Assembly: GCA_964017235.1 (NCBI GenBank)
Contig: OZ024936.1
Coordinates: 10,268,496 to 10,332,495 of the forward strand
Origin: Sabellastarte sp. h YS-2021
Taxonomy: Eukaryota; Annelida; Polychaeta; Sabellida; Sabellidae
Direction: 5' to 3'
Length of the DNA stretch: 64,000 nt
The notes below the pieces were generated by a model that did no database searches, was not told the origin of the DNA, and saw only the letters and a list, made by a program, of their open reading frames with translations. Shown in pieces: positions 53,651 to 64,000 of this stretch (position 1 is the first letter of the stretch; each line of letters starts with the position of its first letter). The position numbers and the translations under genes were made by a program.

Positions 53651-55800
53651 GACAGGCTAGACCTCACTGATCCACGTAGCCATTTATAACATCGGTGACC
53701 CCTGGTCTGATTAACAGATATTTTTTCCATTGCTTGAGTTTTGAAAACTGACAAAACGGGTTATAATCTTGAGGGGAAAACTGAGCTTGCAAACTTAGGC
53801 CTCCTTGTGGCAGCTGACACTGGTCACAGGCTGGGTAAAAAGACAAACTGGATGGCCAGTCTAATAGGTGTGAGGCCTGATAAGGGGAGGTTGACTGGTA
53901 GTTGTTGGACAAGTCTTGCTTGACAGTCTTCCTCTATTTATAGCCAGTCGGACCAGCTAGGTCCTGAAAAGGTAGTCTGGCTGACCGGTCCGGTCGATTG
54001 ACAGACATTTCACCGTGACCAGTGGCTGGTCCAAGAATTCCTCTTTGACCAGTTTCCTTAGGCAGCCACTGGTTGGCTTAAACAGCTACTTGGACCCTTA
54101 AAGAACTTCTGCTGGTCTGTTAGTCAGTCCTGGAGACCTGCCCAGTATCAGGCCCTAAACGGTTATACGTGAAGCAATGCTCTGTAACCGGTTCTTGGTG
54201 GCTCCACAGTTCTGTATAAACTCACTGGAGTTGGCAGAACTGGCTGAACTGAACTACTTCTTAGCAGGGATAGGCTCATATGAAGCTGCCTTCTTCCTGT
54301 CCACAGTGGTGGTTCAGCAGCTTTTCTCTGCAACCAACAATCTCTGTAACCGGTCAGACTGGTAGGCTGGTGTCGCTCTGTGACCAAAGTTTCCTGAGAG
54401 AAAGCTCTGTGACCAAAGAATTGGCGCAGCACAGGTCTGTACCAGGTTACTTCACCAGTATCTCTAGTTCTTGTGAAGCAACTGTCACTGGACGTCGTGT
54501 AAGCTGGCACCTGGCCGGTAGGCTCTGTAACCGGTTTAAAGGAATTTTTCTGAAGAAAATTCCTGTCCAACTAACTTGTTACCATCAATTCTCTGTAACC
54601 GGGAAACCTCTATAACCAGCGATCCTGTTGTCATCACTACATTTGAAGCTGGTTTCTTGCCAGTAAGGATGGAAACAGCAGATTTCTCTGCAACCTGCAA
54701 TACGTTACAGTAGACCTGCTGTCCTCACTTCACTTGTTCACTGTAGCTACCTTCTTGCCAGTAATGGTGGGAATAGCAGGTTTCTCTGTAACCGGTAATT
54801 CTCTGTAACCGGGAGCCCTGCAATGTGTCACCAGCAACTCTAACCGGTAACCCCGTTTGACCACTGAGCAGAACTGGTGCCGGTAACCCTCATCACTGGC
54901 TGGCTAGAGACCCTACCGGTAGCCTGAACAGGACTGTTACCAGTCAAAAATACTGCAATGGGGAGAAGGGTCTCAATGGTCACAGCAACTTCTGGTAGGT
55001 GAACCCTCTGGGCAGCCTCACCGGTTGTCTGAACAAGACTGGAACCAGCACCCCCAACATTCACACCAGAGGACAGGCCACTGGTGGAGGTTCCAGGATC
55101 AAAAAAGGGCTGATCACTGGTAACCACTGAAGGGGGTTTCTTCACAGGACCACAGGAACAGCACCCACCGGTGGTCTGAACAAGACTGGAACCGGTACCC
55201 CCAACAGTCACACCAGATAACAGGCCACTGGTGTAGGTTCCAGGATCAAAAAAGGCTGATCACTGGTAACCACCGAAGGGGGTTTCTTCACAGGACCACA
55301 GGAACTGCACCCACCGTAAGTCTGAACAGAACTGGTACCGGTAAAAGAGCCATCAATTCTTGCTAGCTAGCAGGTGACTCCACCGGTAGTCTGAACAGAC
55401 TGGTACCAGCAAAACTCATCACTAGGGGTCGGCACCGGTAGTTTGAACAGAACTTTTACCAGTAAAACTCAGCTGAACCAGTCACACTTGGGGATCTGCT
55501 TGCCGGTAGATGTGTAGAGATCTGTGGTTCACATGACCGGCACCGGCAAAAACTCGCAGATTTCTGTTACCACTTGTCATCTAATTCTTCAGGCCAACAG
55601 ACGAGTTGCTGGATTTCTTCTTGCCAGTTAAAAGTGGGTGTTGAGTAATAAATGGTCGTCTTCTGATTATGAAAACTTCTGTTGAAAACACGATTCCTCC
55701 ATAGTTGAATGTGTATCATGTGACCAGGTCTGTGTCACGTGACAAGCATAAGCTGGAAGTGATGATGTCAGACGATACATTCTTGTTTTCTTCTTATTTC
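53651..55800 (-). pseudogene. DIRS copy E gag relic with (ctctgtaaccgg) low-complexity DNA
   Basis: Occupies the gag position between RT and the right terminal repeat, but no core motif is intact. Much of it (54170-55560) is built from phrases like ctctgtaaccggt and gaacaagactggaaccggta, plus a ~165 bp duplication around 55040-55290 (ggatcaaaaaaggctgatc, ccaccgaagggggtttcttc). The same phrases build the minisatellite in copy G, so the gag linker has expanded in this lineage. Confidence 0.6.
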
Positions 55801-56129
55801 TTTTCGTTGACATACACGCCGTGTTACTCGACTAGGTCGAATTAAATGGAGGGTGAATCGTGGTAAATATACATGTCTGTTCAGAAGAAGGAATGCTTCA
55901 GGGACGACATACGACCTCTCACCCACGACTTCGTCTCGACGACAAGTATAAAGAAAATCTTCAAACTGGTCATAGAATGCTGGATATTGTCTCGTTTAAA
56001 TCCTGGAGAGGCCACGATATGTAAGAAACACAATATATATATTTTCAGATGAAAATAAGCTTTAAATTCGTAGAATAATCCATCTTTTCTTCAAACTTCG
56101 AGATCACTTCAAAAACACATCTGCACACT

Positions 56130-56332
56130 ACACACGCCAAATGAAAACGATGAACTGACGTCACTCTGTCTAGACAGGAAGCAAGTATGATGCGCCACCT
56201 AGTGAATGCACACTCCTGACCAGTCCTGCCGGTATTATATACAGGACATCTTTTTCTGGTGTTTGGCGGGACCGCGGTCGCACTGACCGGTAAAGCAATT
56301 GTCCATGGATAGGATGTATTGACACAATAAAA
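56130..56332 (-). repeat. 5' (right) inverted terminal repeat of DIRS copy E
   Basis: CRE palindrome TGACGTCA at 56156-56163, ctgtctagacaggaagc block and gcaattgtccatggatagg terminus. Confidence 0.85.
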
Positions 56333-56620
56333 TTGTAATATCAAAGACACTGATACTGAAAAAGTGTGAAAATACGATGTTAATAATTAGTGAACATGTT
56401 TGTGAATTATGTACCTTACATGAAGTTCAAGATGAAAAGCACTTCTTAATGAGATGTCCCATGTACTTACACTAAGATCCAAACTCTTTGCACAACTAGA
56501 ACACCAGTATCCTTCTTTCAGTGAGATGAAAAAGTCAAGTTTTCACTTTATAATGCAAAACTCCAATAGACATTTGACAGATATTTTATTTAAGTCTTGA
56601 GACTCTAGGAAAAATCATCT
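56333..56620 (+). pseudogene. LINE fragment 5: C-terminal zinc finger and 3' end
   Basis: Resumes the LINE after copy E. From 56401 it encodes CELCTLHEVQDEKHFLMRC (C-x2-C...H-x4-C), the zinc-finger motif at the C-terminus of Jockey/CR1-type ORF2, then RSKLFAQLEHQYPSF and NRHLTDILFKS before a stop near 56598. Frameshifts and stops lie between 56360 and 56400. Confidence 0.82.
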
Positions 56621-57486
56621 ATTCAAAGAGTCATTGAACTGGTGAAAATAAATTGAATTATGGTTAAAACATTCTACTGATGTGAATACCCTTTGAAAAT
56701 AGCTATTTGTTGTACATATCTACACATTAAATTTGTACAATGTTTTAAATGGTAACACTGTCACTAATAAACTGTAACAGAACTTGTGTAAACACTATAA
56801 GGATGCTCTAGTGACAGAAAAATGTGAAATAAACTGTTCCAACTTCCGCTGGTGAGATAACTGCACACAATCAAATGGAACAGTCACTATGTTAGCCTTT
56901 CTAAACATACAATATGTTTGAGCTTAATGATATTTCAACTTAGAGAGCAATTATTATAGGAATATATCACGAAAAAAACGTCCAAATGCAGAATTTTAGC
57001 ACGGGTGGCACTGTCAAAGTACTCAGGCGAAGGACGGTTTTTGAGTGATATATTCCTATTCTAACATGACTGTTTAAAATAAAATACCTAAAACACTTGT
57101 AAGATTAACAAAAATTATCAAAGTGACAACAATAGGGCGCCGCCATGTTGGCTGTTCCATCAATTTTTTCTCCTGAAATATAATAAATTTTTTCTGCTTA
57201 TTTTCTTTTACATTTGAGAGAATTGTTACTTTATCCTTTTTACAATTATCCTTTTTACAAACATTTTACACCGTAACTAATATAAATAACAAAACCGGAA
57301 ACATTTCCTTCTGTTTATTTGAAATGCATGCGGAAGATGATGCAACAGCCTTCATGTTGATTCAGAATTTTAGACGGTTGAGGAATCGCTTTCGACCAAT
57401 CAGAATGACGGACACATCCGTGTCATCTTAGAATAACATTTTATGTCAGCATGTGAGAGATCGGGGAAAGGTTTTCAAACATTAAA
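56621..57486. other. LINE 3'UTR and unassigned AT-rich DNA
   Basis: The first ~200 bases are probably LINE 3'UTR. Short inverted pieces aactgttccaact and aaatggaacagtc at 56830-56885 resemble the ends of the MITE at 40618. No other feature was seen. Confidence 0.35.
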
Positions 57487-57757
57487 AAATAGCATCAGAG
57501 ATGCTGTACCTCACAGCCTGGGGAAATAGTTTTCAACACTATGAGATATAGAAGTAGTGAAACAGTACACAGATTGGGATACTTTCAGAGTAGTGTCAGT
57601 GTCCAAATAATGTTTAAGTAGAGAAAATAACATCTAAGAGAAAAAATTGCATGCAAAGATTAAGTATTAAAACAAGACAATTCAGTAAACAAAAAATTAT
57701 GATGCTTTAAGACTTGATTTTGATTTTCATTTGTATGGTCGAATTATGGTTTGATTC
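57487..57757 (+). mobile_element. Tandem-core element 5, 5' block only
   Basis: Begins aatagcatcagagatgctg and follows the 5' block of the elements at 14636, 16153 and 49081 down to gtcgaattatggttt; no core units. It abuts DIRS relic D. Confidence 0.65.
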
Positions 57758-58317
57758 AGATTGCTTAGATCCAATATAGGTCTCCATTTGTTGTTTGACT
57801 TTGGGACTAAAAATAGTCGGTTGAAAAAGCTGAGAGATGTTTGGTTTTGTACTAGTTCCACTGCATTTAGAAATTCCTGTGGGGATTGACATAACAGCTT
57901 ATGATTGTGGGAGACTTTGTGAGTTTTGGCCGGATCCGAAAGGGAAGGGTGTAACCCTCTCAGGATTTGAACAACTTTCGGACCGGCACCCAGATCCAGC
58001 CAAGTTTGCCAATAGTTTTGAAGTCTGGCCCCTACAGGCAGATTTGAGACAACATTTTTGTTTATGTTACAGGTTTTACACAAGACAATTGAGTGACACA
58101 GGAAGCACTTTTCACATATTTTAATTTGCAATTTTTCAAGTGACAAACTGCTACCCCAGGACTTGCATCTCTCTTTTGCGAAAGCCCGGGGGCAGTATAA
58201 ACAACTTTTGCAACATGACAATTTATATCTGACTTTAAAGAGTTCATTGTCTGTCTTGGTACTGAAGTGCTCAAGGTGAGCAGCCTTTCCTGTAGCAAAT
58301 TTACACACTAATTGTCA
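57740..58317 (-). pseudogene. DIRS relic D pol start
   Basis: Contains the pol lead-in (VVYTAPGLSQKRDASPG, KYVKSASCVTQLSCV) in the -1 frame relative to gag, and the overlapping Cys-rich frame (CCKSCLYC, CEKCFLCHSIVLC). A small indel near 58050 fuses the Cys frame into the RT frame (LPVGARLQNYWQTWLDLGAG). RT runs to FFNRLFLVPKSNNKWRPILD and stops. Confidence 0.78.
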
Positions 58318-58318
58318 T

Positions 58319-58772
58319 TTATAAGGCTACTGGCCCTTGGCAGATCATGATAAAAACTGATGCTTGCCTTTGCTGCGTCTGTTGTGTCCATGTGAGAGGT
58401 TCTTCCAAGCCGGCCTCTCTTGCTTTTCTGTTATCCGACTTGCTCTCTGGACGTTCATAAGGGTGGTACCGACCCTTCTTGTAGACTGACCTCGACTGAC
58501 CTTTATCATAGCTAGTAATGTCTTCCTCCACCTGCTTTATTACACTGTCTGGAAATAGGGTGGGGAGGTGTAGAGGGGCAGTTCTGAGAGCAGCCATTGT
58601 ATCTGTCTTGTGCCAGCCTTCAAGTACGCTAGATACGAATCCCTCCTAAGTAGTGTGACGTTAGCCATATTAACAAACACAAAGTCAGTAAGATGTTCCA
58701 TGGACTTGGCCATGGCCTGGCAAATGCTGGAATTAAAGTCCAGAAGGAACTGAAGTTCTTCCGTAGCAGCTA
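58319..58772 (-). pseudogene. DIRS relic D gag C-terminus
   Basis: Reads ALRTAPLHLPTLFPDSVIKQ and KKGRYHPYERPESK with a frameshift near 58600; upstream DFVFVNMANVTLLRRD-like and FCQAMAKSMEHL-like stretches complete the helical part. Truncated at 58772. Confidence 0.78.
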
Positions 58773-58880
58773 GTGGTCCTACGATTAGACGGAAAATCGA
58801 TTCGACGTCTATTTAAAAGTTTCGATGTAGAAAATCAATTCTCATTTTAAGAATCGATTGTGAATCGAAAGTAAGATTTA
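58773..58880 (+). mobile_element. hAT-like 5' end (partial)
   Basis: tagtggtcctacgattagacgg resembles the end of the MITE at 18550 (tagtggtgtggcgattagacg), followed by aatcgatt-rich DNA. No matching right end was found before 59490, so it is truncated or the right end has diverged. Confidence 0.5.
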
Positions 58881-59495
58881 TAAACCACCTAATTTTCCCT
58901 TTTTCTACAGATATTTAACATTTTATTTTCGTAACATTTGTTTACATTATCTGCCATGTTTCTTTGACTGGTATCTACTTCCTGTTGGTTACAACTAAAA
59001 CTCAAAATTTCTTTACGTATTTAGAAGATCTTTTAATACAATAAACTAAGTTCAACCTAAATTAAATTTAACTTTCACTGCTTCATACACAACATGCATA
59101 TTCCCTATAAATGGGGAATAACAACCTTGGCCATAAATCAAGTGCAGAGAGATCACACTACTGTAATACTTCAGCAGTCTGCCATGAATATTTTTGACAA
59201 ATTTTGTTGAACAAGATAACTGAAATGTTTACTACATTGCCATACTTAGAATTTTACAGTATCTAAGAAATTATAATTATATGAAATGAATAGATCATCA
59301 AGATCTGCTTAGAAAGGGAAATTCATGGAATATTGTTTTCAGGATGAGAGAAATTTAACAGAATAATAGACAAATGCTTTACAGTAAGAGAAAGAGTAAG
59401 GGATATCTGACTTCATTGAAGCTGGTGGGAGATACTTAGCCTTGCCACAGGCATTTATATGTATAAAGAAGGCACAACTGTTTGACTGCATTATA
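58881..59495. other. AT-rich DNA, nothing recognised
   Basis: May be interior of the hAT-like element. No coding or structural feature is supported. Confidence 0.3.
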
Positions 59496-59715
59496 TTGCA
59501 AATTTAATAAGTAAATTAAATTTTTATAAGTTAATACCCTATCCAATGGACAATTGCTAAACCGGTCGGCGCAGACCGGCCCGCCAAACGTCAGAAAAAG
59601 ACGTCCTGTGTTGCCACCGGCTGGCCGGTCCGTAGTACTGTGCACTCCCCAGATGGCGCCTCGTACTTCCTTCCTGTCTAGACAACCTGACGTCATAGCA
59701 TCTTTTTCGTTGTCT
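59496..59715 (-). repeat. 3' (left) inverted terminal repeat of DIRS copy G
   Basis: Reverse complement of the copy A and C right repeats, including ctgtctagac, the CRE palindrome (59688-59695) and accggcccgccaaacgtcag. The best-preserved repeat of this family in the window. Confidence 0.88.
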
Positions 59716-59769
59716 AAACCTCTTAGACCCCTAGTAAGCTGATAGCGGGGTCGGTGGGAGGGTCTTGTG

Positions 59770-59875
59770 TGTCCATTGGATAGGGTATTAACTTATAAAA
59801 ATTTAATTTACTTATTAAATTTGCAATTTTATTGCGTTAATACATCCTATCCAATGGACAATTGCTGAATAACTA
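59770..59875 (-). repeat. Internal complementary region of DIRS copy G
   Basis: Full-length junction template: gtccattggatagggtatt and gcgttaatacatcctatcc flanking the complement of the outer left end (ttgcaaatttaataag). Confidence 0.9.
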
Positions 59876-60068
59876 CCGCTTGGTCGGCGGGTAAGTTACT
59901 AGGGACTTATGTGAACTCACAAGTAATAGCAAATTTTAACCTACGGTCTAGGCTGACTTCGTCAGGAGACCTATAGGCCCAGGCCTGGGTTGACCCTAAG
60001 GTCAGGAAACCCTGTAAGACCTTGGTCGGTTGCCAACAGCCGGTTATCCGGGGGCTATACCGACGTCG

Positions 60069-60084
60069 CCCCCCCCCCCTTTTT
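60069..60084 (-). promoter_or_regulatory. Polypurine tract of copy G
   Basis: Sense taaaaa followed by 11 Gs between the recombinase and the internal complementary region. Confidence 0.45.
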
Positions 60085-60229
60085 AACAGACCTGCTCTGA
60101 GGTAGGGGAAGAGAGGGATGAGTTCAGTCCCAGAAAGCCAATAAACCTCCCGAAGGAAGCACATCACATTTTATACTAAGTGCTTGTAGAACTGTTACAT
60201 TATGTACATATATACAAATCTCCTCAATC

Positions 60230-61200
60230 TAAGGGCCACTTGTGGTTCTGCTGAGCAGCCGAACACCAAGCCCAATTGGAAAGCTCTGAGTCAGCCCAAA
60301 CCACACCCTTCAGAAAGCACTGTGTGAAGGTATTATGTGACTTCAGTGGCAGGCTGACAAAAATGGATCTAAGGAAACTCCCGACTGGAAGACCTTAGAA
60401 GCATCAAAGGCCCTGACATCATGGGCTTTAACCTGATGTAAAGTGTGGGCCTCCTGGTCAGAGAGCTCATAACATAGGATCACAGTCTGCTTGATCCAAG
60501 AGGAGATAGTGGCAGGTGAAATGTCTTTGTCAAAACCTTTCTTAAAGGAGACAAAAACCACCTCCTTATTCTGTCCGAGGTCCTGTCCAAATAGTAGCGC
60601 AATGCTCTGACTGGACAGAGGGACCTGTCAGACTTGAGGGATCTATCCAGAGTTGGGGCCAGGGCTGTTATACCCCTGGGGCCACACTGTCTGGACCCTC
60701 TTTGGCCAGCTGATTCTTAGAGAGAAAGCTGGGTGACGGGTACAGGGACACTTGACCAGTCGGACTGGTGTCTAATATCTCTGTTTTGCCAAGCATGTAT
60801 CTCACTTCTGCACTTGCCCGACCCAAGAGGCAAGAGGAAAACTGCCTTGAAGGTCAAATGCTTCAAGGAGGCCTCTTTAATTGGTTCAAAATGACCCTTG
60901 TCAGCTGATGTAAAAACCAGGGAGAGGTTCCAGGAGGGGATTCCCTTCTGGCCTTTGGGTCTGTCTCAGTGGAAACTATCCAGGAGACGAGTGAGATTTT
61001 CATCCTTACTGATATTAATGGGCGAATTTCCCAGTCTATCAGCAACGTCTGACCTGTATCCATCAATGGTGCTGGGCTGCAACTTCCTGTCCTGAAATAG
61101 GTACATAAGGAAGTCAGCAACTAACTTAACAGGGGGTGCCCCAAAGTCCACCTGATGAATGATACATCACTTGTAAAAATGGCCCACTTGCCTCATAGAC
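60230..61200 (-). pseudogene. DIRS copy G tyrosine recombinase, broken
   Basis: HDVRAFDASKVF, SSWIKQTVILCYELSDQEA and LVFVSFKKGF-like segments (60343-60561), LLDSF and LQPSTIDGYRSD (60966-61151). As in copy C, a TGA replaces Trp of SACHW (60343-60345), and the Tyr motif TQFYLKD reads TQCFLKG. Several frameshifts upstream. Confidence 0.85.
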
Positions 61201-62740
61201 TGATCTGGCTGATCCCCTTTGAGGAGCCTTGCTGCCACTGCCTCAGACAAGCCCTGCTCCTCGATTGCTGAGGCTCTAGGAGCCCTGCATGGATATTAAG
61301 GTTTGTCAGATTTCTGTGAGGGATCTGATTGAATGGCTGTCAACAGGTTGGGCATATTGGGCAGGCTCAGTGGGATTTGGCTGGACGTGGCCACTAGATC
61401 CCAAAACCAAGGCATGTTGGGCCACCCCGGAGCAATCAGAATGATTCTCTTGCATGAGGAGTCTTGCAACTTCTCCACCACTTAGCCCAAAATGGCTGAT
61501 GGTGGGAAGGTGTATGCCTTCAGATCCTACCATGGCCGACTGAGCGCATCCACTGCTGTGGCCAGGGGATCCGGTACCGGTGACACAAACAGAGGCAACC
61601 TGTTGTTGAACCTCGCGGCAAATAAGTCTATTTTGGGCCGGTGCCACCTGCTGCATAGAGTGGAAAACCTCTGGAAGGAGAAACCACTGTTTGGATGGTC
61701 TGACCTAGCCTGGATAGCTTGTCTGCTACCACATTCGGCCGGCCTGGAATGTGTCGTGCTTTAGAGTCACTTGTTTCCTGGTACACTAGGTCAAGATTCT
61801 CCATAGTAGGGCACAAAGTGGCCACGACCTCATGCCTCCTTCCTTGTTTATGTATGACACTACTGTGGTGTCATCAGTGCTACAAGTACTATCTTGTTGA
61901 GCAAAGGTCTTAGAACTCTTTTAAAGCCAGAAAGACTGCTTTAAGTTCTAGATAGTTTATATGCAGCTTGCTTCCCGGAGGGGACCAGGTTGCTCTTGCA
62001 AGGTGCTCGTCTAAGCGAGTGTCCCACCCTTCTATTGATGCGTCTGTAATTATTTGCAGAGCATGTTTTATTGGGTGTAATGGTTGGACTGTAAGTACAT
62101 TGTCTTCCTTCAGCCATCATTGTAAATGGGGGTGCAAGGACCTGGGGGTTGGGATCACCTTTTCCAGTGATTCTGGGACCCTCCAGTTGTGTTTGTGATG
62201 CCACTGAATGAGTCTCATATGAAGTTGGCCTACATGAACTTGCTTTTCTATAGCTGTTAGTAAGCCTATCACGGACCTGAATTCCCGGACCGGGCAAGCC
62301 GGTAGGATTGCAATTTCAGCATTTTCTCTTAAAGGTTCTGCCACCGGTCTGGAGTCAGTCGGACCGGATCAGACCTGAGGTCGAACTGGTAGCCTACAAA
62401 ATTGAAGTCTTGTTTGGGCTCCAGCTCTGATTTCTCTAAGTTCACCAGCCAACCTAGTTGCTAACACATTATTTACTAGTTCCTGTATATGTTGGAGACA
62501 AGCCTGGTGGGATCTGGCTCTCACCAACCAGTCGTCTAGGTACTGGTGGTTTCTTAAATCCTTGTGTATGGCCATCAATTTCACCTCCTTTGGTATCACG
62601 GTGAACTCCAAAGGCGCTGTGGACAAACCGAATGGCAGGGCCTTGAACTGGTATGCCCGACCTTGGATGTGAAATCTCAGGCATTTCCTGGATTGTCCTT
62701 GTATGGGTATATGGACGTAGGTATCCCTCCTGCAACAATT
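61201..62740 (-). pseudogene. DIRS copy G RT-RNase H, broken
   Basis: C-terminal APGWPNMPWFWDL (61296-61481), RNase H GRPNVVADKLSRL, then RT with HQYLDDWLVRARS and the preceding STAPLEFTVIPKEVKLM (62369-62626), GYLRPYTHT in the overlapping frame. At least five frameshifts; the RT start is missing beyond about 62738. Confidence 0.82.
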
Positions 62741-63340
62741 GTACTACCTAGGGTCCAGCCCCCAAGGTTTCCTAAGTTCCCAAGAAGGGCTTAGTCTGGA
62801 CCCTATAGGCAGATTGTGTGCCACATTTGGGACATTTGGTATTCTGACAAACATTTTCTGTCCCTGGTGACCATGATCCAGGTTAACAGTCTCTCTGTTC
62901 ATATTGTGGTCCGGTGGGGCTGAAACAACTTTTCACATTAATAGACTCTTTGCCCCGGGCCAGCAGGCTGCAATTGCAGCATTTACAGAGCAATTGTCAT
63001 TTGTGAGATGTCTGACCCCTGGCCGGACATGATGACAAAATTTATTATCTCTCCAGTCAAGTCCAGCACCGATAACAGGTTGAGAGGTGTGATAAGGGAA
63101 GGTTGCCTGGCAGCTTGGGACACTGTCATATCACTGGCATATCCCCAAGACCACTGAATGGTCTAAGAATTCCCTGTAACCAAATTTACCTTAGGCAACT
63201 CTGTCCAGTACCAGGACTCCATACCTGGTACTTTACTGTAACCAGTAATTTTCTGTAACCGGCAAAAAACTGGGAGGCTAGAGTCACCAATGAATTTAGA
63301 CAGCTACTGGTCTATATTTAGCCAGCTTTTTTTTTTTTTT
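62741..63340 (-). pseudogene. DIRS copy G pol/gag boundary and gag relic
   Basis: Cys-rich frame remnants (ccacatttgggacatttgg region) to the ataaatgac-like gcaattgtcatttgtgag at about 62990-63008, then gag relic with the gtaaccggtaa-type phrases seen in copy E. The gag core is not recognisable. Confidence 0.55.
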
Positions 63341-64000
63341 TTTTTTTTATGCAACTAGTTGGGGTGAAGCACTGTACAGTAAGGGCTGTGTAGCCAGCAC
63401 CCTGTTAGTAGACTTGTAACCGGTAGGTTGAAGCAAGCGAACAAGACTGTGTAGCCAGTACCAGTCGGTACACTCTGTAACCCGTTGTTGAAGCAAATGT
63501 ACAAGGCTGTGTAGCCAGTACCAGCCGGTACACTCTATAACCAGTTGTTGAAGCAAGTGTACAAGGCTGTGTAGTCAGTACCAGTCAGTACACTGTAACC
63601 AGTTGTTGTTGAAGCAAGTGTACAAGACTGTGTAGCCAGTACCAGTCGGTACACTGTAACCAGTTGTTGAAGCAAGTGTACAAGGCTGTGTAGCCAGTAC
63701 CAGCCGGTACACTCTATAACCAGTTGTTGAAGCAAGTGTACAAGGCTGTGTAGTCAGTACCAGTCAGTACACTGTAACCAGTTGTTGTTGAAGCAAGTGT
63801 ACAAGACTGTGTAGCCAGTACCAGTCGGTACACTGTAACCAGTTGTTGAAGCAAGTGTACAAGGCTGTGTAGCCAGTAACAGCCGGTATGCTCTGTAACC
63901 AGTTGTTGAAGCAAGTGTACAAGGCTGTGTAGCCAGTACCAGTCGGTACACTGTAACCAGTTGTTGAAGCAAGTGTACAAGGCTGTGTAGCCAGTACCAG
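63341..64000. repeat. ~60 bp minisatellite in the gag region of copy G
   Basis: About ten units of aaccagttgttgaagcaagt gtacaaggctgtgtagccag taccagtcggtacactgt, with a superimposed period of about 179 bp (three units). It continues past the window edge. Starts after a T-run (63329-63348). Open frames across it are repeat artefacts. Confidence 0.9.

Larger units (their letters stand above)
50534..56332 (-). mobile_element. DIRS-type retrotransposon, copy E, inserted in the LINE
   Basis: Left end ttgcaaatttaataagt (50534), internal complementary region 50778-50874, right end ...cacaataaaa (56332). The flanking LINE bases caata and ttgtaatatc join to give an open frame (VETGQYCNIKDTDTEKV), so the insertion caused neither duplication nor loss, as expected for DIRS integration. 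Coding regions are heavily degraded. Same family as A, C and G. Confidence 0.9.
57740..58772 (-). mobile_element. DIRS relic D (RT start and gag C-terminus)
   Basis: A minus-strand fragment of the copy A family without terminal repeats. It is cut on the left near the tandem-core fragment and on the right at 58773 by a hAT-like end. Confidence 0.78.
59496..64000 (-). mobile_element. DIRS-type retrotransposon, copy G (continues beyond right edge)
   Basis: Left (3') terminal repeat 59496-59715, internal complementary region 59770-59875, broken recombinase and RT, then a gag region running into a minisatellite at the window edge. The 5' terminal repeat is not in the window. The terminal repeat carries TGACGTCA at 59688-59695. 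Confidence 0.88.

Noticed and set aside
56830-57180. A MITE between aactgttcc and ctgttcc/ggaacagt motifs
   Set aside because: The inverted pieces are too short and too close, with no consistent boundary.
63347-63980. Leu/Tyr/Trp-rich open frames in the minisatellite
   Set aside because: Frames repeat with the ~60 bp unit and do not match gag or any domain.

Overview
This is eukaryotic, AT-rich, intron-bearing DNA built almost entirely of transposable elements. No ribosomal, tRNA or bacterial-type operon features were seen. The element mix (several DIRS-type tyrosine-recombinase retrotransposons, a PIF/Harbinger transposase, a Jockey/CR1-like LINE, hAT MITEs, and elements with 140-170 bp tandem cores resembling the 'pearl' elements of clams and oysters) suggests a marine invertebrate, most likely a bivalve mollusc. 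That assignment is inference.

Layout. 1-4408: 5' half of DIRS copy A (minus strand; its 3' part lies beyond the left edge). 4409-4990: degenerate ~160 bp tandem repeat. 5641-8900: the only convincing host gene, a minus-strand secreted coiled-coil protein with a 5'UTR exon, a signal-peptide exon and a phase-matched second coding exon; two MITEs lie in its intron. 9130-14010: repeat relics and a broken Harbinger transposase split by a TIR element. 14636-17827: three tandem-core elements rich in AGGTCA motifs, plus a MITE. 18550-18952: hAT MITE with perfect target duplication. 19266-25824: DIRS copy B, the best preserved element, with terminal repeats, internal complementary region, gag, RT-RNase H and tyrosine recombinase. 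26149-39320: a composite block bounded by two inverted arms of one old fold-back element with an 8 bp target duplication; inside are DIRS relic H and DIRS copy C, and C is itself interrupted by a 4.9 kb element carrying ~25 copies of a 169 bp satellite. 40-44 kb: TIR elements, one nested in another. 44.86-56.6 kb: one LINE interrupted in turn by DIRS relic F, a tandem-core element and DIRS copy E. 57.5-59.0 kb: tandem-core fragment and DIRS relic D. 59496-64000: DIRS copy G, whose gag region runs into a ~60 bp minisatellite at the right edge.

How the parts work together. In DIRS elements the terminal repeat drives transcription. Gag packages the RNA, RT-RNase H copies it, the internal complementary region templates a circular product, and the tyrosine recombinase integrates the circle without target duplication. 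Copy B still shows all these parts. Copy E shows the predicted duplication-free insertion, because removing it rejoins the LINE reading frame. The most interesting leads are: a long second reading frame over the RT with a conserved Cys-rich start; a conserved polypurine tract upstream of the internal complementary region; exchange of a CRE for an NRF-1-type motif in the terminal repeats of two DIRS families; and the resolvable nesting order of the 26-39 kb block.
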